Shown: in pieces, positions 52,886 through 62,772 of the stretch
Position numbering within the stretch: position 1 is the stretch's first letter
Layout of the letters: the number at the start of each line of letters is the position of its first letter
From: Bowmanella pacifica
GTDB taxonomy: Bacteria; Pseudomonadota; Gammaproteobacteria; Enterobacterales; Alteromonadaceae
DNA length: 64,000 nucleotides
Direction of reading: 5' to 3'
NCBI RefSeq assembly: GCF_014645355.1
Contig: NZ_BMLS01000007.1
Coordinates: 162,827 to 226,826 of the forward strand
Made by a program: the position numbers and the translations under genes
The notes under the pieces: model-generated
What the model was told of the DNA's origin: nothing
What the model saw: only the letters and a program-made list of their open reading frames with translations
Database searches by the model: none

Positions 52886-53674
52886 CTATGCAGATTCAGC
52901 CAATTGCAAACCAGAGGCACCGGTTATCAGCGATACCAGATCGTTTTTGTCCACATCGGCAATCGCCACATCCGCACTGCAACGCCCCTGATAAAGCACC
53001 ACGGCCCTGTCACAGGTATCCATCACATGCTGCATATTGTGGCTGATCAGCACCACGGCCACGCCCTGAGAGCTAATGAGCTTAATGAGTTCGTTAACCT
53101 GGGCACTTTGCTCAACCCCCAAGGCAGCGGTCGGTTCATCCATAATCACCACTTCCGCGCCCCAGCTTACCGCTCTGGCAATAGCCACCGCCTGGCGTTG
53201 TCCGCCCGACAGGTTAATGATCTTTTCATTTAAGCTAGGGATCCGGCTATTCAAGCGATTCAGGGATTTTTGGCTGCGCTTGGTCATGGCCTTAGTATCC
53301 AACCATCCCAACCAGCGCAGAATAGGGTTGGAGGCACGAATCTCTCTATTCAAAAAAAGGTTCTGCACCACATCGAATTCCGGCACGATAGCCAAGTCCT
53401 GAAACACAGTTTCAACCCCCGCGTTCCTAGCATCCATCGGGGAGCTAAACTTGACCGGCTTATCAGCAATCAGGATCTCACCTTCATCCGGTGGATGAAT
53501 ACCTGAGATACATCTGACCAGGGTCGATTTACCGGCCCCATTGTCGCCCAAAAGGCCCACTACCTCGCCTTTATTGACCTTAAAGTTCACGCCACGCAGG
53601 GCCTCAACGCCACCAAAACGTTTGGTAATGCCTTTTACTTCCAGAATGGTCTGGCTTAATGCATTTCTAACCAT
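52886..53674 (-). CDS. Sugar ABC transporter ATP-binding protein (CUT2, single-domain)
   Basis: 262 aa. Walker A GDNGAGKST, signature LSGGQRQAVAIARA, Walker B VVIMDEPTAA, H-loop ISHNM. One ATPase domain instead of the two in RbsA, as in FrcA-like transporters. GGAGG before ATG; start overlaps the permease end by 8 nt. Powers the permease below. Confidence 0.92.
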   Translation of the reverse strand: MVRNALSQTILEVKGITKRFGGVEALRGVNFKVNKGEVVGLLGDNGAGKSTLVRCISGIHPPDEGEILIADKPVKFSSPMDARNAGVETVFQDLAIVPEFDVVQNLFLNREIRASNPILRWLGWLDTKAMTKRSQKSLNRLNSRIPSLNEKIINLSGGQRQAVAIARAVSWGAEVVIMDEPTAALGVEQSAQVNELIKLISSQGVAVVLISHNMQHVMDTCDRAVVLYQGRCSADVAIADVDKNDLVSLITGASGLQLAESA

Positions 53675-54641
53675 TTCGCGCCTCCCTGGCTCCGATAGCC
53701 ACAGCAGTAATTAAAATAAGACCACGGGTGATCATTTGCTCATCGGTTGAAAAACCGGAAAGGATCAAACCGTTATTAATCATGCCCATCAACCATGAAC
53801 CTATGACCGCACCAATGATACTGACCCGTCCGCCAAACAAGCTGGCCCCGCCAATAGCCACGGCGGCAATTACTGTGAGTAAATCGGCTTCGCCCAGGGT
53901 ATAGCGGGCACCGGCTAAGCGGCCGGCATAGAGTAAGCCGGCCAGGGCGGCACATAAGGAACACACCACCAACGCCTTGATGCGCACATTCTCAATGCGA
54001 ATCCCCATGGCCCGCGCGGCATCAGGACTACCGCCCACCGCCAGCAAGTGGCGTCCAAACACCAGTTTGTTCATTACCAGGTAGCCAATTAGCGCGAAGA
54101 TCACCGTCCACCACAGCAAGCCGGGAATACCGAGAAACTCACCGTTTCCGAATAACGCCCTGAACATAGGGTCAATAACAGGAATAGACTCCAGGTTACT
54201 CACCTGCCGGGTAATACCGGTAATCACGCCCATAGTGCCTAAGGTGATAAGTAAAGAAGACACCCGCAATCGTTCAATCAGCAACCCATTAATCAGACCA
54301 ACCAGCACGCCGGTCAGCAATGCGCCCGCTACGGCCAGCGGCATACCAACGTATTGCAGCAAAATCGCGCCCACAATGGCACTCAATGCCACCACCGAAC
54401 CTATGGATAAATCTATATGACCCACCGCCAGCGCAAAGCTCAATCCCACCGCCATAATAGTAATGGGCGCGGTCTGACGGATGATGTTCATAAAGTTGTT
54501 AAGACTTAAAAAACCGGTGTCATTCAGAAACAGGGCAAAACCAGCCAATACAAGAATGAACATGTAGTAAATAAAGTACTGTCGCTTTAATAGCCTGGCA
54601 CTCCAGTCATTGCGACCCAGTGCAGAAGAAGTGGTGGACAT
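53667..54641 (-). CDS. Sugar ABC transporter permease (RbsC family)
   Basis: 324 aa from ATG at 54641 (GGAG upstream, 1 nt after the binding-protein stop); the frame reaches 54722. About eight to ten hydrophobic segments; GLSFALAVGHIDLSIGSVVALSAIVGA, GLINGLLIERLRVSSLLITLGTMGVITG and GGASLFGGRVSIIGAVIGSWLMGMINNGL are BPD_transp_2 signatures. Inner-membrane channel of a CUT2 importer. Confidence 0.93.
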   Translation of the reverse strand: MSTTSSALGRNDWSARLLKRQYFIYYMFILVLAGFALFLNDTGFLSLNNFMNIIRQTAPITIMAVGLSFALAVGHIDLSIGSVVALSAIVGAILLQYVGMPLAVAGALLTGVLVGLINGLLIERLRVSSLLITLGTMGVITGITRQVSNLESIPVIDPMFRALFGNGEFLGIPGLLWWTVIFALIGYLVMNKLVFGRHLLAVGGSPDAARAMGIRIENVRIKALVVCSLCAALAGLLYAGRLAGARYTLGEADLLTVIAAVAIGGASLFGGRVSIIGAVIGSWLMGMINNGLILSGFSTDEQMITRGLILITAVAIGAREARNG

Positions 54642-54642
54642 C

Positions 54643-55710
54643 TTAGTCTCCAAGAACAAGGTTGATAATGCGTGGAACGTCGGCCTGGTAAGCTTGTTGC
54701 CAAACGTCCTGAATATTGTCACGGGTCACCAGGTCAAAGGGCACCAGGGTGAAAAGCGGGGCCTGCTCACCGAGTTCGGCCAGCATGGCAATCCTGGCCA
54801 TAGTGGCGCCTATTTCATAAGGCCGGTCGGCAACCGACGCCAGCATATTGCCGCGTTGTGCCATATCCAGCAGGTTATTCACGCCGAGATCATGCGACAC
54901 CACTTTGACCTGTTCGAAGCCGTCACCACGCAGGGCTTCCACCACCCCTTCGGCGGCGGCATCCCAGGCAACGTAAATCACGTCAATATCCGGGTGCCTG
55001 AGCATCATGGCCGACGCAATGGCGCTGGTGTCTTGTTCTTTTACAAAGCCCTTACGCGCTACTACCTCAATAGCGGGATAATCATCCAGCGCTTTTAAAA
55101 AAGCCTGATCGCGGGTGTTGGTCACAAAGTAGTTCACGTCATGAAAGATCACGCCGATCTTGCCTTTCCCCTGCAGGTGTTGATTAACGGCCTGGGCCGC
55201 CAATTTGCCCATTCCTTGCATATCATCAGACACAATCCCGGCATAATCCTGGCCATGTATAAAACCAGGAATGGGATTACTCAGCAGCACCAACTGGCTG
55301 CCACTATCCACCGCTTTTTGTAAGCCAACCTTGGCGCTTATGCCATCGATCACCAAAGACAGCAGCATATCTGGCGCAAGCGCTTGAATATTCTCGATAT
55401 CCGCCACTTGTTTAGCCGGATCGTATTGCGCATCGGTGGTTACCAGAACCTTTACCCCATAACGCTCAAATTCCTCTTTAGCGCCACGGTTTACCGCGCT
55501 AATCCAGGGACTTGCACCATGCCAGGCCATAGCGGCGGTAAGTTCTAACGCCTTCAAGCTGTCCTTTTGACTGGCATCGATAGCGATATCGGCCGCCTTA
55601 GCCGCCTCAGCCAACGCCCCGACAAAGTCCGTCTCGCCGCCGGTCTTGGCAATAACCGGTGCCGTCAGTAGCATCAGGCTACCCAGTAGTGGTAACAACC
55701 GCTTTCGCAT
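54643..55710 (-). CDS. Sugar ABC transporter periplasmic binding protein
   Basis: 355 aa. Signal peptide MRKRLLPLLGSLMLLTAPVIA. Type I periplasmic binding fold (Peripla_BP_4): ALELTAAMAWHGASPWISAVNRGAKEEFERYGVKVLVTTDAQYDPAKQVADIENI, VLLSNPIPGF, IDVIYVAWDAAAEGVVEALR. First gene of the minus-strand transport operon and divergent from the ROK regulator. Ligand likely a sugar or amino sugar, not deducible further. Confidence 0.92.
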   Translation of the reverse strand: MRKRLLPLLGSLMLLTAPVIAKTGGETDFVGALAEAAKAADIAIDASQKDSLKALELTAAMAWHGASPWISAVNRGAKEEFERYGVKVLVTTDAQYDPAKQVADIENIQALAPDMLLSLVIDGISAKVGLQKAVDSGSQLVLLSNPIPGFIHGQDYAGIVSDDMQGMGKLAAQAVNQHLQGKGKIGVIFHDVNYFVTNTRDQAFLKALDDYPAIEVVARKGFVKEQDTSAIASAMMLRHPDIDVIYVAWDAAAEGVVEALRGDGFEQVKVVSHDLGVNNLLDMAQRGNMLASVADRPYEIGATMARIAMLAELGEQAPLFTLVPFDLVTRDNIQDVWQQAYQADVPRIINLVLGD

Positions 55711-55727
55711 TCACAACCCTATTACGT

Positions 55728-55747
55728 TAACTTTACATTTGAAGTTA
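55728..55747. promoter_or_regulatory. Candidate operator between transporter and ROK gene
   Basis: Inverted repeat TAACTT-N8-AAGTTA just upstream of the binding-protein gene, in the divergent region with the ROK regulator. Possible binding site for that protein. Confidence 0.4.
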
Positions 55748-55870
55748 GTGTAGAGGCCGCAAAACATATGTCAATCATTTTTACTTAAATACAAAAACCA
55801 GAAATAGTACTGGCAGGGGGTGGCATAATACGTACAATGATCGCGCTAAATAACACCCAGAGATCCTTAG

Positions 55871-57058
55871 TTGCAGGCTTCAAATTCCAAACAAAACAAA
55901 GCGTTAAATCTTAGGTTGGTGCTATCCCATATCGCCACTCTCAGCCCTATCTCACGGGCAGAGATAGCCAAGATCACCGGGCTGACCAAGCAAACCATCA
56001 CCAATATGGTGGATGAGTTGCTGGCTGCCGAGCTCATTGCGGAGTTAGGAATAAAAAAGGAAGGTACGGTAGGAAAACCCTCGAAGATGCTGGCGTTGTC
56101 AGCCAAGGGGACTTACAGCCTCGGCTTTCGGGTATTTAGCGGCCATTGCCAGGTAGCGCTGTACAATCTGACCAACAGCAAACTGGGCGAAGTGCAAATT
56201 GAGCGCACCGAGCCACTGGAGCTGAGTTTGCAGCAAGCTGCACAAGCCTTATTAAGCAAGCACAAGGTCAGTAGCGAGGCATTACTTGGGGCAGGTTTAA
56301 GTTTTGTTGATCAGTTCGATGAACACTATGCCACTCATCAGGCCCGGCAAGCGTTTGCCCAGATACTGGCCAACAAGCTCAGCCTGCCTACCGTATTGGA
56401 GACCACCGCGGCGGCATGCGCCGCTTGTCATATGCTGCATGGCGAAGCCAAGGGCCTGACCAGTTTTGTTTATATCCATCTGGGCCTGCAAATTGAGTCG
56501 GCGGTGGTGCACAGTCGTCGTATTATGCTGGGTCACAATCAATTGACCGGCGCGCTGGGGGAGATTTTTGTCACGCCGGAAACCAGTGACAAAGATGCAG
56601 AACTTGGCAGACTAAATGATTTTGCCTCCTTAGATGCGCTGCGCCAACAAAGCCGGCAACCCAATATGGACTTAGCCGCCATTTCTGCCTTACTGGATGA
56701 ACACCCGCAAATGGTAGACCGCTGGTTGGAGCTGGCTGCCGAGCCAATGCGTATCGCCATTCATATGCTGGAGTCGGTGCTAAACAGCCAGACCATTATT
56801 TTTGGCGGTGACATTACCCCTGAATTACTGGATTTGTTGATCGCGCGTTTGCGCCCATTGATCCCGTCTATTGCCCAACATGGCGAGCGCGACGTGCCCA
56901 GAATGCTCAAAACCCCCAATGTACAGGATATTGCCATTAGCGGCGTCGCCACCCTGCCCTTGCACAGCGCGCTGGATATGGCGCAACCTTACGCTGCCTA
57001 TCTGCCACAAATGTCTGCGCTCTCTGCCAAGCAGGCTTTGTTGTTTATGAGTCACTAA
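55871..57058 (+). CDS. ROK family transcriptional regulator (NagC/XylR type)
   Basis: 395 aa from TTG immediately after an in-frame TAG. Winged HTH at ~15-60 (HIATLSPISRAEIAKITGLTKQTITNMVDELLAAELI, GKPSKMLAL). The rest is a ROK-like fold (LLGAGLSFVDQF, SFVYIHLGLQIESAVV, HNQLTGALGEIFV), but the usual kinase motifs and the zinc-binding cysteine cluster are not evident, so it likely only senses a sugar. Divergent from the ABC operon, which it probably controls. Confidence 0.88.
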   Translation: MQASNSKQNKALNLRLVLSHIATLSPISRAEIAKITGLTKQTITNMVDELLAAELIAELGIKKEGTVGKPSKMLALSAKGTYSLGFRVFSGHCQVALYNLTNSKLGEVQIERTEPLELSLQQAAQALLSKHKVSSEALLGAGLSFVDQFDEHYATHQARQAFAQILANKLSLPTVLETTAAACAACHMLHGEAKGLTSFVYIHLGLQIESAVVHSRRIMLGHNQLTGALGEIFVTPETSDKDAELGRLNDFASLDALRQQSRQPNMDLAAISALLDEHPQMVDRWLELAAEPMRIAIHMLESVLNSQTIIFGGDITPELLDLLIARLRPLIPSIAQHGERDVPRMLKTPNVQDIAISGVATLPLHSALDMAQPYAAYLPQMSALSAKQALLFMSH

Positions 57059-57120
57059 GGCCGGCCATCTCCGGCCTCAAAACGTAATTTTTATAAAAGC
57101 GCGGCGGGCAGAGCGCTAGC
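57059..57120. terminator. Hairpins between ROK and S9 peptidase genes
   Basis: GGCCGG (57059-57064) with CCGGCC (57071-57076) follows the ROK stop, then a distant T-run. A second imperfect stem (GGGCAG, GCGC) overlaps the end and serves the minus-strand peptidase gene, with TTTTATAAAAA after it. Confidence 0.5.
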
Positions 57121-57140
57121 GGCGCCCTGCCCTGTCAGGC

Positions 57141-59183
57141 TTAATTAGCCTGAGACTTTTTATAACGCTCAAACCAGGCCAGGGTATGCTCGATTTTAGC
57201 GATCATTCTGGACGGCTTACCGGCAATACCATGGGGAGCGCCAGGTACCCGAACCAATACCGTATCCACCTTCTGTAGCTTTAGCGCCTGATAATATTGC
57301 TCTGACTCTGAAATAGGTGTGCGCCTATCGGCTTCTCCAGTCAATATCAAGGCGGGTGTCTTTACATTACCGACTAGCGACAAAGGGGAGCGCTGCCAGT
57401 AATGTTCAAGGTTGTCCCAGGGCATACCAGGAAACTGGTTACGGATCTGACCAAGGTAGCTGTCTGCGGTCAGAACCTTACTCACCCAGTTAATCACCGG
57501 CTTGGTAATAGCCGCGGCGTTAAATCTGTCGGTCAAGCCAATGGCGTAGGCCGTGGCAATACCACCCGCCGAACCACCAGCAATAAACAGGTTATTCGGG
57601 TCAATAAAGCCCTTGGCTATCATGGCATCCACACCGGAATTGTGATCGGCAAAGTCTTCTTTTGAGCTGTACTTTCCATCCAGCAACATGGCAAAGCGTT
57701 CACCGTAAGAAGTACTGCCACGGTGATTATCATAAAACACCACATAACCTTCTGCTGCGTAGCGTTGCAGCTCTGCAGCGAAATGCGGGCCATAGGCCAA
57801 ATGCGGGCCGCCGTGGATCTCCAGCAACAGAGGATACTTTTTGGCCGGATCGAAATTGGGCGGGGTGATATACCAGCCCTGAATTTTCTCGCCATCAAAG
57901 GAAGAGGCATACTCAATCTCATGCACTTGGCCTAACGCCTTATGGGCAAGCAGGTCTTCATTAAGGGCGGTTAGTTGACGTGTTTTTCCTTTATACAGAT
58001 ACCCCACATCCGCAGGGCGCTGAGGATTCGCACTGGTAAAGGCAATGGCGCCGTTATCAGCCACGCTGTATTTACCACTAATATAGGGCCGCCCCAAACT
58101 GGTACCGGACAGTTTGTCGGTTAACGGCTTGAGCTTGCCTGATAAGCTCAGTTCAGCCAGTTTACGTTTTCCTCTGTCATCATACTGCACCACTAACTGA
58201 CGGCTGGCTTGCCATGTCAGGGCATCCACAGAACGGTCTAATTCTTTTGTGAGCACTTTGCTATCTTTACTGTCCCATTTCATCAGCGCCACGCGACTGG
58301 TGTGATAAGGCATAGGTTCATTGTCTTCCTGCAGATAGGCCAGGTACTTACCATCGGCACTGAAGCTGGGCTGGCTTTCACTGCCAGGCGCTTGTGTCAG
58401 TGAGGTCAGCTTACCTGTTTGCACTTCCACCTGATGCAAGTCAGACTCACCGGTTTGGTATTCCCACTGCGCGTTGAAATTGGCTGAAAAGACAATGGAT
58501 TTACCGTCAGGATGCCAAGCCAAGGGGCCTTGATGCTGAAAATCGCCGTGGGTCAGCTGTCTGGGCGTGCCACCGGTGGCCGGCAACACAAAAATCTGCT
58601 TAAACACAGGCTCAAGCAAACCACGTCCATCCGCCTGGTAACGCACTTTATCAACAATGATAGGCTCATCCGCCCACTTAGCCCCTTTGGGCTTAGTCAG
58701 GCGCTTAACCGATTTAGCATAGTCGGATTTACCCTGTGGAACATCCATGGTAAAGGCCAGCCATTGCCCATCCGGAGACCAGCTTAGGTTACTTATCCCC
58801 CGCTGCAACTGCGTCAGCAGCGCACTTTTGCCCTCTTCCAGCCAATATAAATGCAATTGGCGGCTGCCACTGGCATCTGATACATAGGCCAGACGACTGC
58901 CATCGGGAGACCAACGCGGTTGGGTATAACTGTGCCCGTCAGCCAGCAGCGGCAGATTACGATTACTGTCCAGATCGTAAAGCCACAGGCTGTGACGATT
59001 CCCATCGGTCATAATGTCATAGCCACTGCGCACATAAGCGATTTGCTCGCCATCACGACTTATCTGCACATCGCTGGCATATTCCAGGGCAAAAATATCC
59101 TCTGCACTAAAGTGGTTGTCCTTAGCCATAGCGCTGCTTGCCAAGAGCACAGACCCGGCTAACAAGGTGGTTTTTATCGTCAT
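57141..59183 (-). CDS. S9 family prolyl oligopeptidase
   Basis: 680 aa. Signal peptide ends SSAMA. N-terminal beta-propeller (~30-400) with repeated SPDG motifs (WSPDGSRLAYVSDASG, WSPDGQWLAFTMD, WHPDGKSIVFSAN). C-terminal alpha/beta hydrolase: ELHGGPH-like LEIHGGPHLAYGP, nucleophile GGSAGGIAT, acid LTGEADRRTP, base PGAPHGI. Secreted or periplasmic acylaminoacyl/dipeptidyl peptidase. No obvious operon partner. Confidence 0.93.
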   Translation of the reverse strand: MTIKTTLLAGSVLLASSAMAKDNHFSAEDIFALEYASDVQISRDGEQIAYVRSGYDIMTDGNRHSLWLYDLDSNRNLPLLADGHSYTQPRWSPDGSRLAYVSDASGSRQLHLYWLEEGKSALLTQLQRGISNLSWSPDGQWLAFTMDVPQGKSDYAKSVKRLTKPKGAKWADEPIIVDKVRYQADGRGLLEPVFKQIFVLPATGGTPRQLTHGDFQHQGPLAWHPDGKSIVFSANFNAQWEYQTGESDLHQVEVQTGKLTSLTQAPGSESQPSFSADGKYLAYLQEDNEPMPYHTSRVALMKWDSKDSKVLTKELDRSVDALTWQASRQLVVQYDDRGKRKLAELSLSGKLKPLTDKLSGTSLGRPYISGKYSVADNGAIAFTSANPQRPADVGYLYKGKTRQLTALNEDLLAHKALGQVHEIEYASSFDGEKIQGWYITPPNFDPAKKYPLLLEIHGGPHLAYGPHFAAELQRYAAEGYVVFYDNHRGSTSYGERFAMLLDGKYSSKEDFADHNSGVDAMIAKGFIDPNNLFIAGGSAGGIATAYAIGLTDRFNAAAITKPVINWVSKVLTADSYLGQIRNQFPGMPWDNLEHYWQRSPLSLVGNVKTPALILTGEADRRTPISESEQYYQALKLQKVDTVLVRVPGAPHGIAGKPSRMIAKIEHTLAWFERYKKSQAN

Positions 59184-59387
59184 ATTTGGTATTCCACTGA
59201 TTGCGTTTTAGCTACCTTAAAAACAAAAACTTCAGCGAACAAGCCTGCTCAGGATTAACCCAACACATTTCACGCCCGACAGCCTGCACGAGCCCGGCGA
59301 CAAATCTATACAATTCTTGGGCTTGCAGATCTTATCTCAGGGTGATTACACTGCTCCCATGCCCGCAATAAAACAGCTAATCAACTA

Positions 59388-60530
59388 ATGCCTGCCACTC
59401 AGTCTGTTCGGTGTCATGAATGCGATCTTAAGGTTCAGATCCCGATTCTGGCGCACCGGCAAAAAGCCGTCTGCCCCCGCTGCGGTTATCTGCTGAGCCA
59501 ATACCGTTATCTGGCGTTGGACAAGGTGTTGGCCTTTAGCCTGGCCGGATTGTTTTTCCTGCTGGCCTCTCTGCCTTTTGATTTTATGATATTTGATGTG
59601 CGTGGTCAGTTTCAGACCATGAGTATGCCACTGAGTATCACTACCCTGGTGGAACAGGACTATCTTATGCTGGCCGTGATACAGATCCTGGCCATTTACG
59701 TGATACCAGGTTGTATACTCATCGGCTTGGCTTATCTTGCTATCTTTATTCGCAACGGACGATATCCACCGCGCGGTGCCTGGGTAAAGAAGTTGGTGTT
59801 TACCCTGCTACCCTGGAGTATGGCCGAAATCTTTCTCATCGGCGCACTGATAAGCCTTATCAAGATGCAGTCCATCGCCGAGATTGAGCTTGGCATGTCG
59901 TTCTACGCTTATATGCTGTTTACCCTTTGTCTGGTGACCGTGTTTTTATATCTGGATGAGTTTCAACTCACCAACCGTCTCAGGGAACTGGGGGAAGACC
60001 GTTGGCAGGCTGCCAAACGCACGCCCCCTTCCCGGCGTAAGACAGTGCAGCGCACCTGGGCATTATTGATTGCCTCGGTTATTTTATACATACCCGCGAA
60101 CCTGTTTCCCATTATGACCACTATGTTGCTGGGCCAGGAAGAGCCCAACACCATTCTGGGAGGAGTAATTACCTTATGGCGGGGCGGTTCTTATCCTATC
60201 GCCCTGATTATTTTTGTTGCCAGTTTGCTGATTCCCATTGCCAAACTCCTGGTGTTAGCCTGGTTGAATTACAGTATACAAACCAATAGCCCTGGCCTTA
60301 GAAACTGGCGCACCAGGTTGTACCGGATCACGGATTTTATCGGTCGCTGGTCGATGATCGACGTATTCGTCGTGGCCATACTGGTCAGTCTGGTACAACT
60401 GGGCAATACCATGGCAGTGTATCCGGGACCTGCAGCGCTGGCATTTTCAGCCGTAGTGTTACTCACTATGTTGGCCGCCAACAGCTTTGATGCAAGATTG
60501 ATTTGGAACCACAAACAAGATGACAGATAA
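59388..60530 (+). CDS. pqiA: Paraquat-inducible protein A homolog
   Basis: 380 aa. N-terminal zinc-ribbon-like CHECDL and CPRCGY (CxxC pairs), then eight hydrophobic segments in two PqiA repeats (VLAFSLAGLFFLLASLPFDFM; ASVILYIPANLFPIMTT). Inner-membrane partner of the PqiB tunnel for lipid transport. Its ATG overlaps the stop of a 9-codon ORF starting at 59359 (TAATG). Overlaps pqiB by 11 nt. Confidence 0.92.
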   Translation: MPATQSVRCHECDLKVQIPILAHRQKAVCPRCGYLLSQYRYLALDKVLAFSLAGLFFLLASLPFDFMIFDVRGQFQTMSMPLSITTLVEQDYLMLAVIQILAIYVIPGCILIGLAYLAIFIRNGRYPPRGAWVKKLVFTLLPWSMAEIFLIGALISLIKMQSIAEIELGMSFYAYMLFTLCLVTVFLYLDEFQLTNRLRELGEDRWQAAKRTPPSRRKTVQRTWALLIASVILYIPANLFPIMTTMLLGQEEPNTILGGVITLWRGGSYPIALIIFVASLLIPIAKLLVLAWLNYSIQTNSPGLRNWRTRLYRITDFIGRWSMIDVFVVAILVSLVQLGNTMAVYPGPAALAFSAVVLLTMLAANSFDARLIWNHKQDDR

Positions 60531-62172
60531 CACTGAACTCACTCAGGCCCGTGTTGAACCGGTAACCAGCTGGTCAAAGGTGTGGCTGATCCCGCTGATT
60601 GCTCTGGGGGTCGGAGTATGGATGGTCTACCATCAGCTCAGCCAGCAGGGACCGATGATCCAAATTGAATTTCGCTCCGCCGAAGGGCTAGAGCCAGGAA
60701 AAACCAAAATTCGAGCACGGGATGTCGAAGTAGGACTGGTTAAAGAAATTACCCTGGGCAAGGATCTCAGCAGTGTGTTGGTTACTGCCAGAATGACAGC
60801 CGATGCGGCTCCCCTGCTGACACAAGATGCTAACTTTTGGGTTGTACGACCCAAAGTCAGTCTAAGCGGTATCAGCGGCCTTTCCACGTTGTTGTCGGGG
60901 GCTTACATTAAGCTAGAACCAGGCAATAGCAGCGAAAGTGCGGTCCAGTTCAACGGACTGGATACCCCGCCGCTCACGCCAGCTGGCGCACCGGGGTTAC
61001 ATCTGACCTTATCCAGTGGACAGGATTTTGCCTACGCCGCAGGCGACCCTATCCTCTACAAAGGCATGGAAGTGGGCAAGATCGACCATGTGCATTTCAA
61101 TGTTGCTGAGCGCACCGTCTATTACAATGCCTTTATTCAGGCACCTTATGACAAGCTGATCACCACCCATACCCGATTCTGGAATATCAGCGGCATTAAG
61201 ATGGATCTCAGCGCCGAGGGAGTCAGTGTGCAGTCTGGCACCTTCCAGACACTTCTGACCAGTGGGGTCACCTTTGGTATCCCGGAACATCTGCCACAAG
61301 GCGAGGTTGTTAATGAGCGTACCTATTTTAAGGTTTACCCTGACTACGCCCAGGCCACCACGCCAGACTTTAAATTCAGCCAAGAGTTTCTGCTGCTATT
61401 TAAGGATTCGGTCAAAGGTCTCTACGCCGGCGCGCCAGTCACCTACCGGGGATTAAATATTGGTAAGGTGCTGGCCGTGAATCTACCTATTGGCTCCGCC
61501 CAGGCGTATTTGGATACCCATTATCAAATCCCGGTGCTTATCGCCCTGTACCCCGGACAAATTGGTCTTAGCGACGACATACAAGGTCGAGAGCTTTTGA
61601 CTGAACAAATGGATGCGTGGATCCAAAATGGTCTGCGCGCGGCTCTTGGCAATGGCAACCTGCTAACCGGGAAACAATTAGTCGAATTGTCTTATACCCC
61701 GACGTTACAATCCGAGATCCAACTGGCCAGCCTCAGGGAGTACCGGGTTATTCCTACGGTTTCCGGCGAGCTGTCACAGCTGACCGAGAAATTTTCCGCC
61801 CTGCTGGATAAGTTCAATGCCCTGCCTTTGCAGGACATGAGCAGTAATCTTAATGATGTATTAGCCAGCAGCGCTCAGACCATGCAAGAGCTGCAAGTGA
61901 CTTTGCAGGGAATGCAGTCCATGCTTGGCGACGTAAAGGATAAGCAGTTAATCGGTCAGCTAAGTGCAACCCTGGCCAGTGTAGAAAAGCTGGCGCGAGA
62001 TTTCTCACAAGGCTCGAGTACGCAAGGAGATATCCAGCAAACCCTGCAACAAATTCAACGTACCCTGCAGCAAAGCCAGCCGCTGTTACAACAACTGAAT
62101 CAGTCCCCTAACAGCCTGATCTTTTCCGGACAAGGCCCAGAGCCCCAGCCTAAGGCTCAAGGAGCGCAATAA
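60520..62172 (+). CDS. pqiB: MCE-domain intermembrane transport protein PqiB
   Basis: 550 aa. One N-terminal membrane helix (VWLIPLIALGVGVWMVY), then three MCE/MlaD domains, each opening with an FRSAEGLEPGKTKIR, YAAGDPILYKGMEVGKI or LYAGAPVTYRGLNIGKV type motif. The C-terminal ~130 residues are coiled-coil, Gln-rich. Forms a periplasm-spanning tube for lipids. Overlaps pqiA and pqiC. Confidence 0.94.
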   Translation: MTDNTELTQARVEPVTSWSKVWLIPLIALGVGVWMVYHQLSQQGPMIQIEFRSAEGLEPGKTKIRARDVEVGLVKEITLGKDLSSVLVTARMTADAAPLLTQDANFWVVRPKVSLSGISGLSTLLSGAYIKLEPGNSSESAVQFNGLDTPPLTPAGAPGLHLTLSSGQDFAYAAGDPILYKGMEVGKIDHVHFNVAERTVYYNAFIQAPYDKLITTHTRFWNISGIKMDLSAEGVSVQSGTFQTLLTSGVTFGIPEHLPQGEVVNERTYFKVYPDYAQATTPDFKFSQEFLLLFKDSVKGLYAGAPVTYRGLNIGKVLAVNLPIGSAQAYLDTHYQIPVLIALYPGQIGLSDDIQGRELLTEQMDAWIQNGLRAALGNGNLLTGKQLVELSYTPTLQSEIQLASLREYRVIPTVSGELSQLTEKFSALLDKFNALPLQDMSSNLNDVLASSAQTMQELQVTLQGMQSMLGDVKDKQLIGQLSATLASVEKLARDFSQGSSTQGDIQQTLQQIQRTLQQSQPLLQQLNQSPNSLIFSGQGPEPQPKAQGAQ

Positions 62173-62732
62173 TGCGAATATTTACCTCAGTTATCACTTT
62201 ACTAGCGCTTACTGCCTGTAGCAGTGCACCACCGCCGTTGCAGTATTATTTACTGGACTCCCCCGGCATAAAGTCTGCCGAGAATACGCCGCTGAAAAGG
62301 CAGATTCGTGTAGAGGTGCTGCCGCTGCCTGAATATCTGCAACAAGATGGTTTGGTTATGCGTATGGCCGACGGTTCATTACATGTCTCCCGTCAGCACC
62401 TCTGGGCCCAGGGACTGCAACAAAGTATGCCGCAGGTGTTGGTGGATGCCCTGAACCATACCCAATCAGGGCATTTCCTGATCATGACGGAGCCAGGCGC
62501 AGAGCGTGCTGAAGAACGTTTGGTGGTGCAGATACGTCACCTGCTGATTGATCAGCAGCAGGGTGCATTGCTAAACGCACAGTACTGGTTATTGGATAAG
62601 CAAGGCCAAGTTCAGTCTCAAGGCAGCTTTACGGATAATCAGCAACTTGACCAGGACGGTTATCCTCACGCCGTTGAGAAATTGCAGCAATTACTTAATC
62701 ATCTCGCTGCACGGATCCAGACATCGCTTTAG
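62172..62732 (+). CDS. pqiC: PqiC outer-membrane lipoprotein
   Basis: 186 aa. Lipoprotein signal with lipobox LTAC. ABC-transport-auxiliary/DUF330 features: YYLLDSPG, IRVEVLPLPEYLQQDGLVMRMADGSLHVSRQHLWAQGLQQSMPQVL. Docks the PqiB tube at the outer membrane. Start overlaps the pqiB stop (TAATG). Confidence 0.92.
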   Translation: MRIFTSVITLLALTACSSAPPPLQYYLLDSPGIKSAENTPLKRQIRVEVLPLPEYLQQDGLVMRMADGSLHVSRQHLWAQGLQQSMPQVLVDALNHTQSGHFLIMTEPGAERAEERLVVQIRHLLIDQQQGALLNAQYWLLDKQGQVQSQGSFTDNQQLDQDGYPHAVEKLQQLLNHLAARIQTSL

Positions 62733-62772
62733 GCCGTATAGTAGATAATGGCCGCATGATGGGGAGAGTAGT

